Part shown: positions 1 through 8,565 of the stretch, one piece after another | How positions within the stretch are numbered: the stretch's first letter is position 1 | Layout: each line of letters starts with the position of its first letter | NCBI RefSeq assembly: GCF_018531445.1 | Contig: NZ_JAHDTH010000004.1 | Coordinates: forward strand, 26,092 to 90,091 | Source: Pseudonocardia lacus | GTDB lineage: Bacteria > Actinomycetota > Actinomycetes > Mycobacteriales > Pseudonocardiaceae | Length of the DNA stretch: 64,000 nucleotides | Reading direction: 5' to 3' | Program-made: the position numbers and the translations under genes | Notes under the pieces: generated by a model | Seen by the model: the letters and a program-made list of their open reading frames with translations, nothing else | The model's database searches: none | Told to the model about the DNA's origin: nothing

Positions 1-156
1 GCGGGTCGTCGCCTGCGCCAGGATCAGCAGGACGAACAGCGGGCCGGCGACGACACCGCAGGCGAGCAGGATGCGGGTCGCGCGCGACGGTGCGGCCGCC
101 GCGCGGGCAGCGGGTGGGGACGCGGGGTCGGAGGTGCGGGAGGCGTCTGCGGACAT
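1..156 (-). CDS. DUF998-like membrane protein, N-terminal fragment
   Basis: Only the first 52 codons lie in the window; the gene runs off the left edge. ATG at 156 is preceded by AGGAG about nine bases upstream. The N-terminus is an Ala/Ser/Pro-rich tail of about 27 residues, then a hydrophobic segment containing LLACGVVAGPLF and a short loop. That first helix with the Gly-Pro pair resembles the start of actinobacterial DUF998 integral membrane proteins, whose function is unknown. The family call is tentative because most of the protein is missing. Confidence 0.5.
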   Translation of the reverse strand, partial: MSADASRTSDPASPPAARAAAAPSRATRILLACGVVAGPLFVLLILAQATTR

Positions 157-454
157 GGGTCGACTCCTGTCGTGGTCGTGCCGGGAAGGGGGTGCGCGGC
201 TGCGCAGCGTGCGGACGCCCGTCGCGCCGTCGGGGCACGACGAAGCAGCCGGCGCGACGGGACACGGCTGACCGCGGCAGGACGCGACGGCACGCGCGGG
301 GCGTCCGACGGGGACGCCGCGCGTCGACGAGGGCGGGGAAGGTCGGCCGGGGCCACGACGGGCCGGGCCGGAGCGGGAGGTGGGGCTCAGGTGGGCGGGC
401 GGTCGCCGGCGACCGCCGTGGTCGGTGCGGGGCGCCGGCCAGCCGCCGGGCGGC
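157..454. other. Gap without a convincing gene
   Basis: This 298-base stretch lies between the start of the DUF998-like gene and the stop of the SRPBCC gene. It holds the Shine-Dalgarno of the first gene, and the open frames in it have arginine/alanine-only composition typical of shadow frames. I see no strong hairpin or repeat here. Confidence 0.5.
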
Positions 455-967
455 TCAGCGGTAGAGCGATTCGCCGGTCTCCAGCAGGGTCTTCAGGTCG
501 CTGAGGGTCTGGCTCCAGCCGCCGCCGGCGCCGGGGGTCCGGCCGGCGCCCTGCGCGGCCGTTCCCGGTGCGCCGGTGACGTCGTGGACGACGGTGAGCG
601 TGCAGACCCCGTCGCCCTCGTCCTCGATCTCGTAGCTGAGCCGGGTGAAGCCCTCGTCCAGGAACAGCGCGCGCCAGGTCTGCACGAGCCGGCGCGGCGG
701 GTCGGCCTCGACGACCTCGCCGTCGATCACGACGTCCGGGGCGCCGTGCTGCTTCATGGCGTCGCTGGCCAGGCCCCGGTAGGCGCCGCCGGGTCGCAGG
801 TCGTACTCGACCGGCGACTGGTAGCCGAACCGGACCGTCCACTCCGGCCGGGTGATCGCATCCCAGATCGCCTGCGGGGTGGTCCTGATGTGCACCCGGT
901 AGACCTGGACGTCCCCGGGGTCGTCGGTGGCCCGGGTGCCGGTCTCAGGGTGGGTCGATGAGGTCAT
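455..967 (-). CDS. SRPBCC (AHSA1-type) domain protein
   Basis: A 170-residue protein. It contains the START/Bet v1-like fold seen in AHSA1 proteins: the opening 'VYRVHIRTTPQAIWDAIT' segment near residue 22, a 'PGGAYRG' turn, the 'VVEADPPRRLVQTWR' strand near residue 85, and the C-terminal helix 'GGWSQTLSDLKTLLETG' that closes the cavity. Such proteins bind small hydrophobic ligands; the ligand here cannot be read. The ATG overlaps the 3' end of the upstream ArsR gene by 23 bases, so the two are translationally coupled. An ArsR regulator plus SRPBCC protein is a common actinobacterial pair in which the SRPBCC protein may act as effector or detoxifying partner. Confidence 0.85.
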   Translation of the reverse strand: MTSSTHPETGTRATDDPGDVQVYRVHIRTTPQAIWDAITRPEWTVRFGYQSPVEYDLRPGGAYRGLASDAMKQHGAPDVVIDGEVVEADPPRRLVQTWRALFLDEGFTRLSYEIEDEGDGVCTLTVVHDVTGAPGTAAQGAGRTPGAGGGWSQTLSDLKTLLETGESLYR

Positions 968-1283
968 GGCGCTGCTCCAGTTCGGTCTTGAGGTCGACGA
1001 GCGCCGTCACCGGCCGCTCGGTGTACTTGTCGATCCACCGGTCGTGGATCAGCTGGATCGGCACCGGGTTGAGGAAGTGGAACTTCTCCCGGCCCGACCG
1101 GCGCGTGACGACGAGCCCGGCCCCTTCGAGCACGCCCAGGTGCCTGCTGACCGCCTGCCGGCTCATCTGCAGGCCGGCCGTCAGCTCCCGCAGCGTCTGG
1201 CCGTCCCGGGCGTACAGCCGGTCCAACAGCTCGCGACGGCTCCCGTCGGCGAGTGCGTTGAAGACGGCGTCATCGTCTCGCAC
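945..1283 (-). CDS. ArsR-family winged-helix regulator
   Basis: A 112-residue helix-turn-helix protein starting at GTG 1283. The open frame extends upstream to a TTG at 1304, but that would place the promoter spacer inside the gene, so GTG is preferred. The recognition helix lies in 'LQMSRQAVSRHLGVLEGAGL' around residues 40-60, followed by the wing 'VVTRRSGREKFHFLNP'. No metal-binding Cys pair is visible, so it is probably not a metal sensor; it looks like the subgroup paired with SRPBCC proteins. It overlaps and is cotranscribed with the SRPBCC gene. An inverted repeat between its -35 and -10 boxes predicts autorepression. Confidence 0.85.
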   Translation of the reverse strand: MRDDDAVFNALADGSRRELLDRLYARDGQTLRELTAGLQMSRQAVSRHLGVLEGAGLVVTRRSGREKFHFLNPVPIQLIHDRWIDKYTERPVTALVDLKTELEQRHDLIDPP

Positions 1284-1320
1284 CGGGACGAGAATAGGCA
1301 ACAAAAATGTTGCCTGTCAA
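1284..1320 (-). promoter_or_regulatory. ArsR promoter with operator filling the spacer
   Basis: Read on the minus strand there is TTGACA (1320-1315), an 18-base spacer and TATTCT (1296-1291), then 7 bases to the GTG start. The spacer is exactly a perfect inverted repeat, GGCAACA-aaaa-TGTTGCC on the plus strand (1297-1314). A repressor bound here would block RNA polymerase directly. The short distance from -10 to GTG implies a leaderless mRNA. Confidence 0.75.
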
Positions 1321-1423
1321 CGGCTCGGCCCCGCTCGCGTCATGCGCACCGGTGACACCTGCCCCGGTCGCCGATGACGGCCGGACCGGGCGCCCCGCGG
1401 CGAACGCCCGTTAGGGTCGGCCC

Positions 1424-2332
1424 ATGTTGGAGATCGGGGGGCTCAGCAAGCGGTTCGGTCCCGTGCAAGCGCTCGACGGCGTCACCTTCTCGGTGCGGCC
1501 GGGCGAGGTGTTCGGATTCGTCGGCAGCAACGGCGCGGGCAAGACCACCACCATGCGGATCGTGCTCGGCGTGCTGTCCGCCGACGCCGGGGAGGTGCGC
1601 TGGCAGGGCCGGCCGGTGGACGCCGACCTGCGCCGGCGGATCGGCTACATGCCCGAGGAGCGCGGGCTGTACCCGAAGATGAAGGTGGGCGACCAGCTGC
1701 GCTACCTCGCCCAGCTGCACGGGCTGCCCGCCGCCGAGGCGCAGTCCGCGGTCGAGCGGTGGACCGAGCGGCTGGGGGTGTCCGGCCGCCTCGGCGACGA
1801 GGTGCAGAAGCTGTCGCTGGGCAACCAGCAGCGCGTGCAGCTGTCCGCGGCACTGGTGCACGACCCCGAGGTGCTGGTGCTCGACGAGCCGTTCTCCGGC
1901 CTCGACCCGACCGCCGTCGAGGTGATGAGCAGCGTCCTGCGTGACAAGGCGGGCACCGGCGTGCCGGTGATCTTCTCCAGCCACCAGCTCGAACTGGTCG
2001 AGCGGCTGTGCGACCGGATCGGCATCATCTCCGCCGGCCGGATGGTGGCCACGGGCAGCGTCGAGGAACTGCGCGCCCGCGACGGCCGGGTCGTGCTCGA
2101 CGTCGAGGGCCCGCCGCCCGGGTGGGCCGACGGGCTCGCCGGGGTCGAGGTCCTCGACGCCCCCGGCCCGGCCACCCGGCTGCGGCTGCACCCGGACACC
2201 GACGACCAGCAGGTGCTCGCCGCCGCGGTCGCCGCCGGTCCCGTGCACGAGTTCCGGCGGTGGCGACCACCGCTCACCGAGCTGTACCGCGACGTCGTCG
2301 AGTCCTCCGTCCCGACGGCGGTGCCGGCATGA
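1424..2332 (+). CDS. ABC transporter ATP-binding protein (NatA-like)
   Basis: A 302-residue ATPase that energises the ABC-2 permease encoded just downstream. Walker A is 'GSNGAGKTTT' (about residues 35-44), the Q-loop region is replaced by 'GYMPEERGLYPKM', the signature is a variant 'LSLGNQQRVQ', Walker B is 'VLVLDEPFSGLD', and the switch histidine is in 'IFSSHQLELVE'. The 'PEERGLYPKM' segment is typical of NatA-like sodium or drug export ATPases. The C-terminal 80 residues form the accessory domain usual for this group. TAGGGT at 1412-1417 lies 6 bases before the ATG, indicating a leaderless transcript. The stop overlaps a 26-codon ORF leading into the permease. Substrate unknown. Confidence 0.9.
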   Translation: MLEIGGLSKRFGPVQALDGVTFSVRPGEVFGFVGSNGAGKTTTMRIVLGVLSADAGEVRWQGRPVDADLRRRIGYMPEERGLYPKMKVGDQLRYLAQLHGLPAAEAQSAVERWTERLGVSGRLGDEVQKLSLGNQQRVQLSAALVHDPEVLVLDEPFSGLDPTAVEVMSSVLRDKAGTGVPVIFSSHQLELVERLCDRIGIISAGRMVATGSVEELRARDGRVVLDVEGPPPGWADGLAGVEVLDAPGPATRLRLHPDTDDQQVLAAAVAAGPVHEFRRWRPPLTELYRDVVESSVPTAVPA

Positions 2333-2409
2333 GCGAGCTGGCGAGCGGACCAATGACCACAGCACCTCTGCGCGAAGCGCCGAGCTCGCGCAGCGAGGGG
2401 GAACGATGA
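2329..2409 (+). repeat. MIRU-like unit with a 26-codon ORF bridging two genes
   Basis: The ATPase stop (ATGA at 2329-2332) also starts a small ORF of 26 codons whose own stop (TGA 2407-2409) overlaps the ATG of the permease at 2406. The unit is thus about 77 bases, flanked on both sides by ATGA-type overlaps, and contains the self-similar motif 'gcgcgaagcgccgagc...cgcagcgag'. This arrangement is that described for mycobacterial interspersed repetitive units (MIRUs), which insert at overlapping stop/start codons and keep translational coupling. Whether this is a true relative of MIRUs cannot be told from one copy. Confidence 0.5.
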
Positions 2410-3587
2410 GCGCACCACTGACCGCGAGCCAGGCCGTCGCGCTGGTGGCCCGCCGCGAGTTCGTCACCCAGGTCAAGTCGCGCAGCTTCGTCATCGGCAT
2501 CGTCTTCACCCTGGTGATCTTCGCCGTGGTGGCCGGCGTCGTCGTGTTCATCTCCTCGCAGACCGAGGAGCACACGCTCGGCATCACGCCGAGCGCGAGC
2601 GGCCTGCAGCCCACCCTGGAGCAGCTCGCCGCGCAGCAGGACGTCACCCTGCGGGTCGTCGACGTCGACGAGGACGCCGGGCGCGCCCAGGTCGCGGGCG
2701 ACGAGCTCGACGCCCTGCTCAGCGGCGGCACCGCGGGCTACCAGCTGCTCTACCGCGACGCCGTCGACTCGTCCCTGACCCCCGTGGTCGCCGCCGCCGC
2801 GCAGCAGGCCGCGCTGAGCACCGCGCTCACCGACGCCGGCGTCGACCCGGCGACGGTGGCCGCCAGCGCCCAGGTGGACCCGACGACGATCGAGCCGGTC
2901 GACCCCGAGCGCGGCCAGCAGCTCGCGGTCGCGCTCGGTGGCACGTTCCTGCTGTTCATGGGCCTGCAGTACGCGGCGGGCGTGGCCGGCGGGGTCGTCG
3001 AGGAGAAGCAGAGCCGGGTCGTGGAGCTGCTGCTGGCCACCATCAAGCCCTGGCACCTGCTGACCGGCAAGGTCATCGGGATCGGCGCGGCCGGGCTGCT
3101 CACCATGGTCATCCTGGGGGCGATCGCCGGTGGCATCGGCGCCGCGGCCGGCCTGCTCACCCTGCCGACGGCGGCCGTCGGGATGCTGGTGATGGTGCTG
3201 GTCTGGTACCTGATCGGCTTCTTCCTGTTCGCCGCGGTCTACGCGGCGCTGGGCTCGACGGTCTCCCGGCAGGAGGAGCTGCAGCCGCTGATCGCGCCGA
3301 TGGTCTTCCTGGTGATCATCCCGTTCATCCTGACGCTCAACCTGCTGCCCAGCGACCCCCGCAACCCGATCCTGGCGGTCCTGTCGTACGTGCCGTTCCT
3401 CTCCCAGACGGTCATGCCGGCGCGCTACGCGCTGGGTGTCGCGCCGTTGTGGGAGGTGGCGCTGTCGGCGCTGATCGCCGTGGCCGCGATCGCCGTGGTG
3501 GTCCGGGTCGCCGCGCGGATCTACCGCAACTCGATCCTGCGCACCGGCGCCCGGGTCAGCCTCCGCGAGGCCCTGCGCTCGCGCTGA
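2406..3587 (+). CDS. ABC-2 type permease (NatB-like)
   Basis: A 393-residue membrane protein. It has a first helix near residues 27-50 ('IGIVFTLVIFAVVAGVVVF'), a roughly 130-residue extracytoplasmic domain, then five or six helices from about residue 175 to 370. The 'GVVEEKQSRVVELLL' motif before the third helix is the conserved cytoplasmic motif of NatB/ABC-2 permeases. It pairs with the ATPase at 1424 as an exporter (sodium, drug or peptide; not determinable). Translation is coupled to the ATPase through the bridging mini-ORF. It ends facing a palindrome of family A. Confidence 0.9.
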   Translation: MSAPLTASQAVALVARREFVTQVKSRSFVIGIVFTLVIFAVVAGVVVFISSQTEEHTLGITPSASGLQPTLEQLAAQQDVTLRVVDVDEDAGRAQVAGDELDALLSGGTAGYQLLYRDAVDSSLTPVVAAAAQQAALSTALTDAGVDPATVAASAQVDPTTIEPVDPERGQQLAVALGGTFLLFMGLQYAAGVAGGVVEEKQSRVVELLLATIKPWHLLTGKVIGIGAAGLLTMVILGAIAGGIGAAAGLLTLPTAAVGMLVMVLVWYLIGFFLFAAVYAALGSTVSRQEELQPLIAPMVFLVIIPFILTLNLLPSDPRNPILAVLSYVPFLSQTVMPARYALGVAPLWEVALSALIAVAAIAVVVRVAARIYRNSILRTGARVSLREALRSR

Positions 3588-3595
3588 CCCGGTAC

Positions 3596-3662
3596 CCCGT
3601 CGAGAACGACGTCATGGGATCGCCAAGGCCGAAGTCGATCCCACAGCGTCGTTCTCGACGGG
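3596..3662. repeat. Family A palindrome, copy 1 (bidirectional terminator)
   Basis: The arms begin with CCGTCGAGAACGACG and end with the complement CGTCGTTCTCGACGG, with a further paired GGGATCG/CGATCCC block. The stem is about 27 bp with three mismatches and a loop of about 12 bases. It sits between convergent genes (stops at 3587 and 3667), as expected for a terminator serving both strands. The same outer arm recurs at 13.2, 22.05, 38.15 and 41.1 kb. Confidence 0.8.
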
Positions 3663-3666
3663 ACGG

Positions 3667-4152
3667 TCAGGTGGAGGTGCGGCGGCGGGGGGTCCACTCG
3701 GTGAAGCCGGCGGCGCGGGCGTCGGCCGCGGTGCGGAACCAGAACTCCGCGCGCGTGCGCCCGAAGTACGGGCTGTCCGGGCCGTGGAACAGCTCCGAGC
3801 CGGACTTGGCCTTGATCGTGTACTCCGGCCCGGGGGGCGAGCCGTCGGGCTCGGCGAGCGCGGCGGCCGTCGGGACCTCCAGGACCGCCCGCCGGGCCCG
3901 GCGTCCGCCCGGCGCGTCGACGACCGGGAGCTCCATCGTGGGCGACTCCACCGGAGCGGGCGCCAGCACCGGCTGGGGAGCGGCGGCGGCCGGGCGCGGC
4001 GGGGTCGCGTCCGGCATGAGCGGGGGGCGCCCCGGGGCGGGCGCGGGGATGGTGTCCCGCGCGGGCCGGGACCGCGCGACGTAGACCACCCCGCCCAGCA
4101 GCAGGAGCAGCAGCAGCCAACGCAGGCGGTGCGACGACGAGTCCTCTGCCAT
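3667..4152 (-). CDS. Membrane-anchored protein with sunset-like C-terminal domain
   Basis: A 161-residue protein from ATG 4152, with TAGTCT at 4160-4165 seven bases upstream (leaderless pattern). Residues 10-25 are a single Leu-rich membrane segment, followed by a Pro/Ala-rich linker of about 70 residues. The C-terminal 45 residues read '...YTIKAKSGSELFHGPDSPYF..' then 'AEFWFRTAADARAAGFTEW'. This resembles the small 'sunset' domain that I remember as C-terminal extensions of some actinobacterial ribosomal proteins and other small proteins. The domain name is from memory. Function unknown. It is downstream of the photolyase on the same strand but has its own promoter-like hexamer. Confidence 0.7.
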   Translation of the reverse strand: MAEDSSSHRLRWLLLLLLLGGVVYVARSRPARDTIPAPAPGRPPLMPDATPPRPAAAAPQPVLAPAPVESPTMELPVVDAPGGRRARRAVLEVPTAAALAEPDGSPPGPEYTIKAKSGSELFHGPDSPYFGRTRAEFWFRTAADARAAGFTEWTPRRRTST

Positions 4153-4220
4153 GGGCCCGAGACTAACCCGGCCGCGCACCGCCGCCGACCCGTCACCCGC
4201 GGACGGCGCGCCGGTTGCGG

Positions 4221-5618
4221 TCACCGGCGGGCGGCCTTGACCCGTTCGTAGCGCTCCAGCGCCTCCTGCCGCTCGACCTTGTGGTCGACCATCGGCTCCG
4301 GGTAGCCCGTCGGCGGCCCGTCGGGCAGCTCCCACGGCGTGTGCACGGCCCTGCCCGGCACGCCGCGCAGCTCGGGCACGAACCGGCGCACGTAGTCGCC
4401 GTCGGGGTCGAACCTCAGCCCCTGGGTGACCGGGTTGAACACCCGGAAGTACGGCGCGGCGTCGGTGCCCGTGCCCGCGGTCCACTGCCAGCCGTGCTGG
4501 TTGGAGGCCAGGTCACCGTCGACCAGCATGCCCATGAAGTGCCGCGCACCCCACCACCACGGCAGGTGCAGGTCCTTGACCAGGAAGCTGGCGGTGATCA
4601 TGCGCACCCGGTTGTGCATCCAGGCCTGCTCGCGCAGCTGGCGCATCCCGGCGTCGACGATCGGGAAGCCGGTGCGCCCCTCCCGCCACCGGTCGAACGC
4701 GGCGACGGCATCGTCACCGGAGGCCGGCGGCAGCGCGTCGAAGGCCTTGTCGTAGTTCTCGCGCGCCGAATCGGGCCGGTGGAACAGCACGTCGGCGTAG
4801 AAGTCCCGCCAGGCGATCTCGCTGCGGTAGACCTCGCTCGACCTCCCCCGCTGCCGCGCCACGTCGGCCAGCAGGGTGCGGGGGTGCACCAGCCCGTACT
4901 TCAGGTACACCGACATCCGCGAGGTGCCCTCGACGTCGGGGCGGTTGCGGTCGTCGCCGTAGCGCTCGACCGCGTCGGACAGGAACGCCCGCCACTGCCG
5001 CAGCGCCGCCGCCTCGGACGCCCCCGGCAGCTCCGCGTCCACGGGCTCGTCGTCGGGGATCGGCACGGCCCGCGGGCCGCCGTCCCCGCCGGACGGGTCG
5101 AGCCAGTCGACGGTGTCCGCGGACGTCTCGGCCGGCTCCCGCCAACCGTGCTCCAGCCAGGCCCGGCGGAACGGCGTGAACACCCGGAACGGCTGGCCGT
5201 CGTCCTTGCGCACCCTCCCGGGCGCGACGGCGTAGGGCGAGCCGGTGCGCACGAGCTCGCGACCGGCGTCGGCCAGGCCCTTCGCCACGGCCTCGTCGCG
5301 GCGGCGACCGTACGGCCCGAAGTCCGCGGCGACGTGCACCGAGGCGGCGTCCACGGCGGCGGCGACCCGCGGCACGACGTCCGCGGGGTCGCCGCGCACG
5401 ACGAGCAGCCGGCCGCCGAGCGACTCGTCGAGCGAGCGCAGCGCGCGGTACAGGAACGTGAGCCGCGCCCCGCCCGACGGCGTGACGAGCGCCGGGTCGA
5501 GCACGAACAGCGCCAGCGCGCGGTCGGCGGCGTCGGCCGCGGCGAGGAAGGTCGGCTGGTCGCCGACCCGCAGGTCCCGCCGGAACCAGACCACCGCCGA
5601 CCGCGCGCCTTCCGCCAT
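4221..5618 (-). CDS. phr: Deoxyribodipyrimidine photolyase
   Basis: A 465-residue cryptochrome/photolyase family enzyme that uses FADH- and blue light to split UV-induced cyclobutane pyrimidine dimers. The N-terminal Rossmann-like antenna domain starts at 'WFRRDLRVGD' (residues 11-20). The C-terminal FAD domain shows 'SRMSVYLKYG', 'WRDFYADVLF', 'PIVDAGMRQLREQAWMHNR' and 'DGDLASNQHGWQWTAGTG', with the Trp-rich segments used for electron transfer to FAD. Full length for a class I CPD photolyase. TAGCGT at 5625-5630 ends six bases before ATG, suggesting a leaderless transcript. A (6-4) photolyase or cryptochrome is less likely. Confidence 0.93.
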   Translation of the reverse strand: MAEGARSAVVWFRRDLRVGDQPTFLAAADAADRALALFVLDPALVTPSGGARLTFLYRALRSLDESLGGRLLVVRGDPADVVPRVAAAVDAASVHVAADFGPYGRRRDEAVAKGLADAGRELVRTGSPYAVAPGRVRKDDGQPFRVFTPFRRAWLEHGWREPAETSADTVDWLDPSGGDGGPRAVPIPDDEPVDAELPGASEAAALRQWRAFLSDAVERYGDDRNRPDVEGTSRMSVYLKYGLVHPRTLLADVARQRGRSSEVYRSEIAWRDFYADVLFHRPDSARENYDKAFDALPPASGDDAVAAFDRWREGRTGFPIVDAGMRQLREQAWMHNRVRMITASFLVKDLHLPWWWGARHFMGMLVDGDLASNQHGWQWTAGTGTDAAPYFRVFNPVTQGLRFDPDGDYVRRFVPELRGVPGRAVHTPWELPDGPPTGYPEPMVDHKVERQEALERYERVKAARR

Positions 5619-5671
5619 GTGGCGACGCTAGTGCGCCCGAACGGAGGGCGCGCGGCGAAGCGGGACGCTCG

Positions 5672-6973
<1,302 letters not shown>

Positions 6974-7130
6974 GTGGAGGTTCCCTCGCACTCGGTTCGT
7001 TGTCCCGTTTCCTCTGGTGACCTGCCACGCTAGTGCGCCCGAGGTGGGACGCGCCGGACGAGCCGTGTGATCTACGGCGTCGCGTCGCGACACGAACGGG
7101 TCCGCGGGCGGCGGCGCCGCGCCGCTCGCG

Positions 7131-8489
7131 TCACGACTTGTTCAGCCGCTCCGGGTCGACCTGGACGCGGCCGACGACGTAGTAGTTGACCGCCCACAGC
7201 ACGACGCCGACGGCCAGCAGGACGCCGGCCACCGCGAACTGCTGCAGCGGGCGACCCGACAGCGGCGTGGCCAGGAAGCCGCACAGCACGATGCCCAGCC
7301 ACGGCGTCCAGGCCGGCGCCCGGAAGTGCTCGTGCTCGACCTCGTCCTTGCGCAGCACCAGCACCGCGATGTTGACGATGGTGAACACGGCCAGCAGCAG
7401 CAGCGCGGTGGTCCCGCCCAGCAGCGAGATGTCGGCCGAGGCCACCAGGATGATGGCGATCACGCTGGTGAACAGGATCGACACCCACGGCGTGCGGCGG
7501 CTGGGGTGCACGGTGCCGAACTGGCGCGGCAGGATCCGCTCGTTGGCCATGCCGTAGAGCAGCCGGCTGGCCATCAGCATGTTGATCAGGGCCGAGTTGA
7601 CCACCGCGAACAGCCCGATCACGGCGAACACGCCGAGGGGGAAGCCCGGCGCGCCCGCCTCCAGCACCCGGAACAGCGCGTCGCTCTTGGCCGCGGCCAG
7701 GTCCTCCGCCGGCACCAGCAGCGACGACAGCACGGCGACGACCACGTAGATCAGCCCGGCGATGCCCATCCCGAGCAGCATCGCCCGCGGGAAGATCCGC
7801 ACCGGGTTCTGGCACTCCTCGGCCATGTTCACCGAGTCCTCGAAGCCGACCATCGCGAAGAACGCCAGTGAGGTGGCCGCGGTGACGGCCAGGAACGCCG
7901 TCGAGTCGCCGGTGTCGATCTCCACCAGGCGCGCCGGCTCCCCCTGCCCCTGCATGACGGCGTACACCCCGACGCCGATGATGAGCAGCAGGCCCGACAG
8001 CTCGATGCAGGTGAGCACCACGTTCGCCTTGACCGACTCGCCGACGCCCCGGAAGTTGATCAGCGCGAGGCCGGCGATGAACGCCGCCGCCACCGCCCAC
8101 GTCGGCAGCTCGACGAACTGGCGCAGGTAGGTGTCGCCGAACGCCTTGGCCGCGGTGGCCGCCGAGGTCACCCCGGAGGCCATCACCGTGAAGGTGACCA
8201 TGAAGGTCAGGAAGTTGATCCCGAACGCCTTGTGCGTGTACAGCGCCGCCCCGGCCGCCCGCGGGTACTTCCCGACCAGTTCCAGGTAGCTGAACGCGGT
8301 CAGGAACGCGACCACGAACGCCAGCAGGAACGGCAGCCACAGCGCCCCGCCGATCTCGGCGGCCACCGACCCGGTGAGCGCGTAGATGCCGGTGCCGAGG
8401 ATGTCGCCGATCACGAAGAACAGCAGCAGCTTCGGGCCGATCGCCCGCTTGAGCTCCGGCTGCGCGGGTGCCGTGCTGGTGTCCGCCAT
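7131..8489 (-). CDS. APC-superfamily amino-acid permease
   Basis: A 452-residue membrane protein with about 12 hydrophobic helices. The signature 'IGDILGTGIYALTG' in helix 1 is the unwound substrate-binding Gly-rich segment of the APC family, followed by 'GKYPRAAGAALYTHKAFG' in the loop after helix 2. The fit is to amino-acid/polyamine antiporter-like carriers; the substrate cannot be read. ATG 8489 is the first in frame, with no clear Shine-Dalgarno. It is probably a single-gene unit; the next gene upstream ends at 8566. Confidence 0.88.
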   Translation of the reverse strand: MADTSTAPAQPELKRAIGPKLLLFFVIGDILGTGIYALTGSVAAEIGGALWLPFLLAFVVAFLTAFSYLELVGKYPRAAGAALYTHKAFGINFLTFMVTFTVMASGVTSAATAAKAFGDTYLRQFVELPTWAVAAAFIAGLALINFRGVGESVKANVVLTCIELSGLLLIIGVGVYAVMQGQGEPARLVEIDTGDSTAFLAVTAATSLAFFAMVGFEDSVNMAEECQNPVRIFPRAMLLGMGIAGLIYVVVAVLSSLLVPAEDLAAAKSDALFRVLEAGAPGFPLGVFAVIGLFAVVNSALINMLMASRLLYGMANERILPRQFGTVHPSRRTPWVSILFTSVIAIILVASADISLLGGTTALLLLAVFTIVNIAVLVLRKDEVEHEHFRAPAWTPWLGIVLCGFLATPLSGRPLQQFAVAGVLLAVGVVLWAVNYYVVGRVQVDPERLNKS

Positions 8490-8565
8490 GGACGAATGGT
8501 GAACCGCGTCACGTCATTCGTCATCTTCTGATCAGGTGGACGTCCACGCCCGGCGGACCGGCCGC

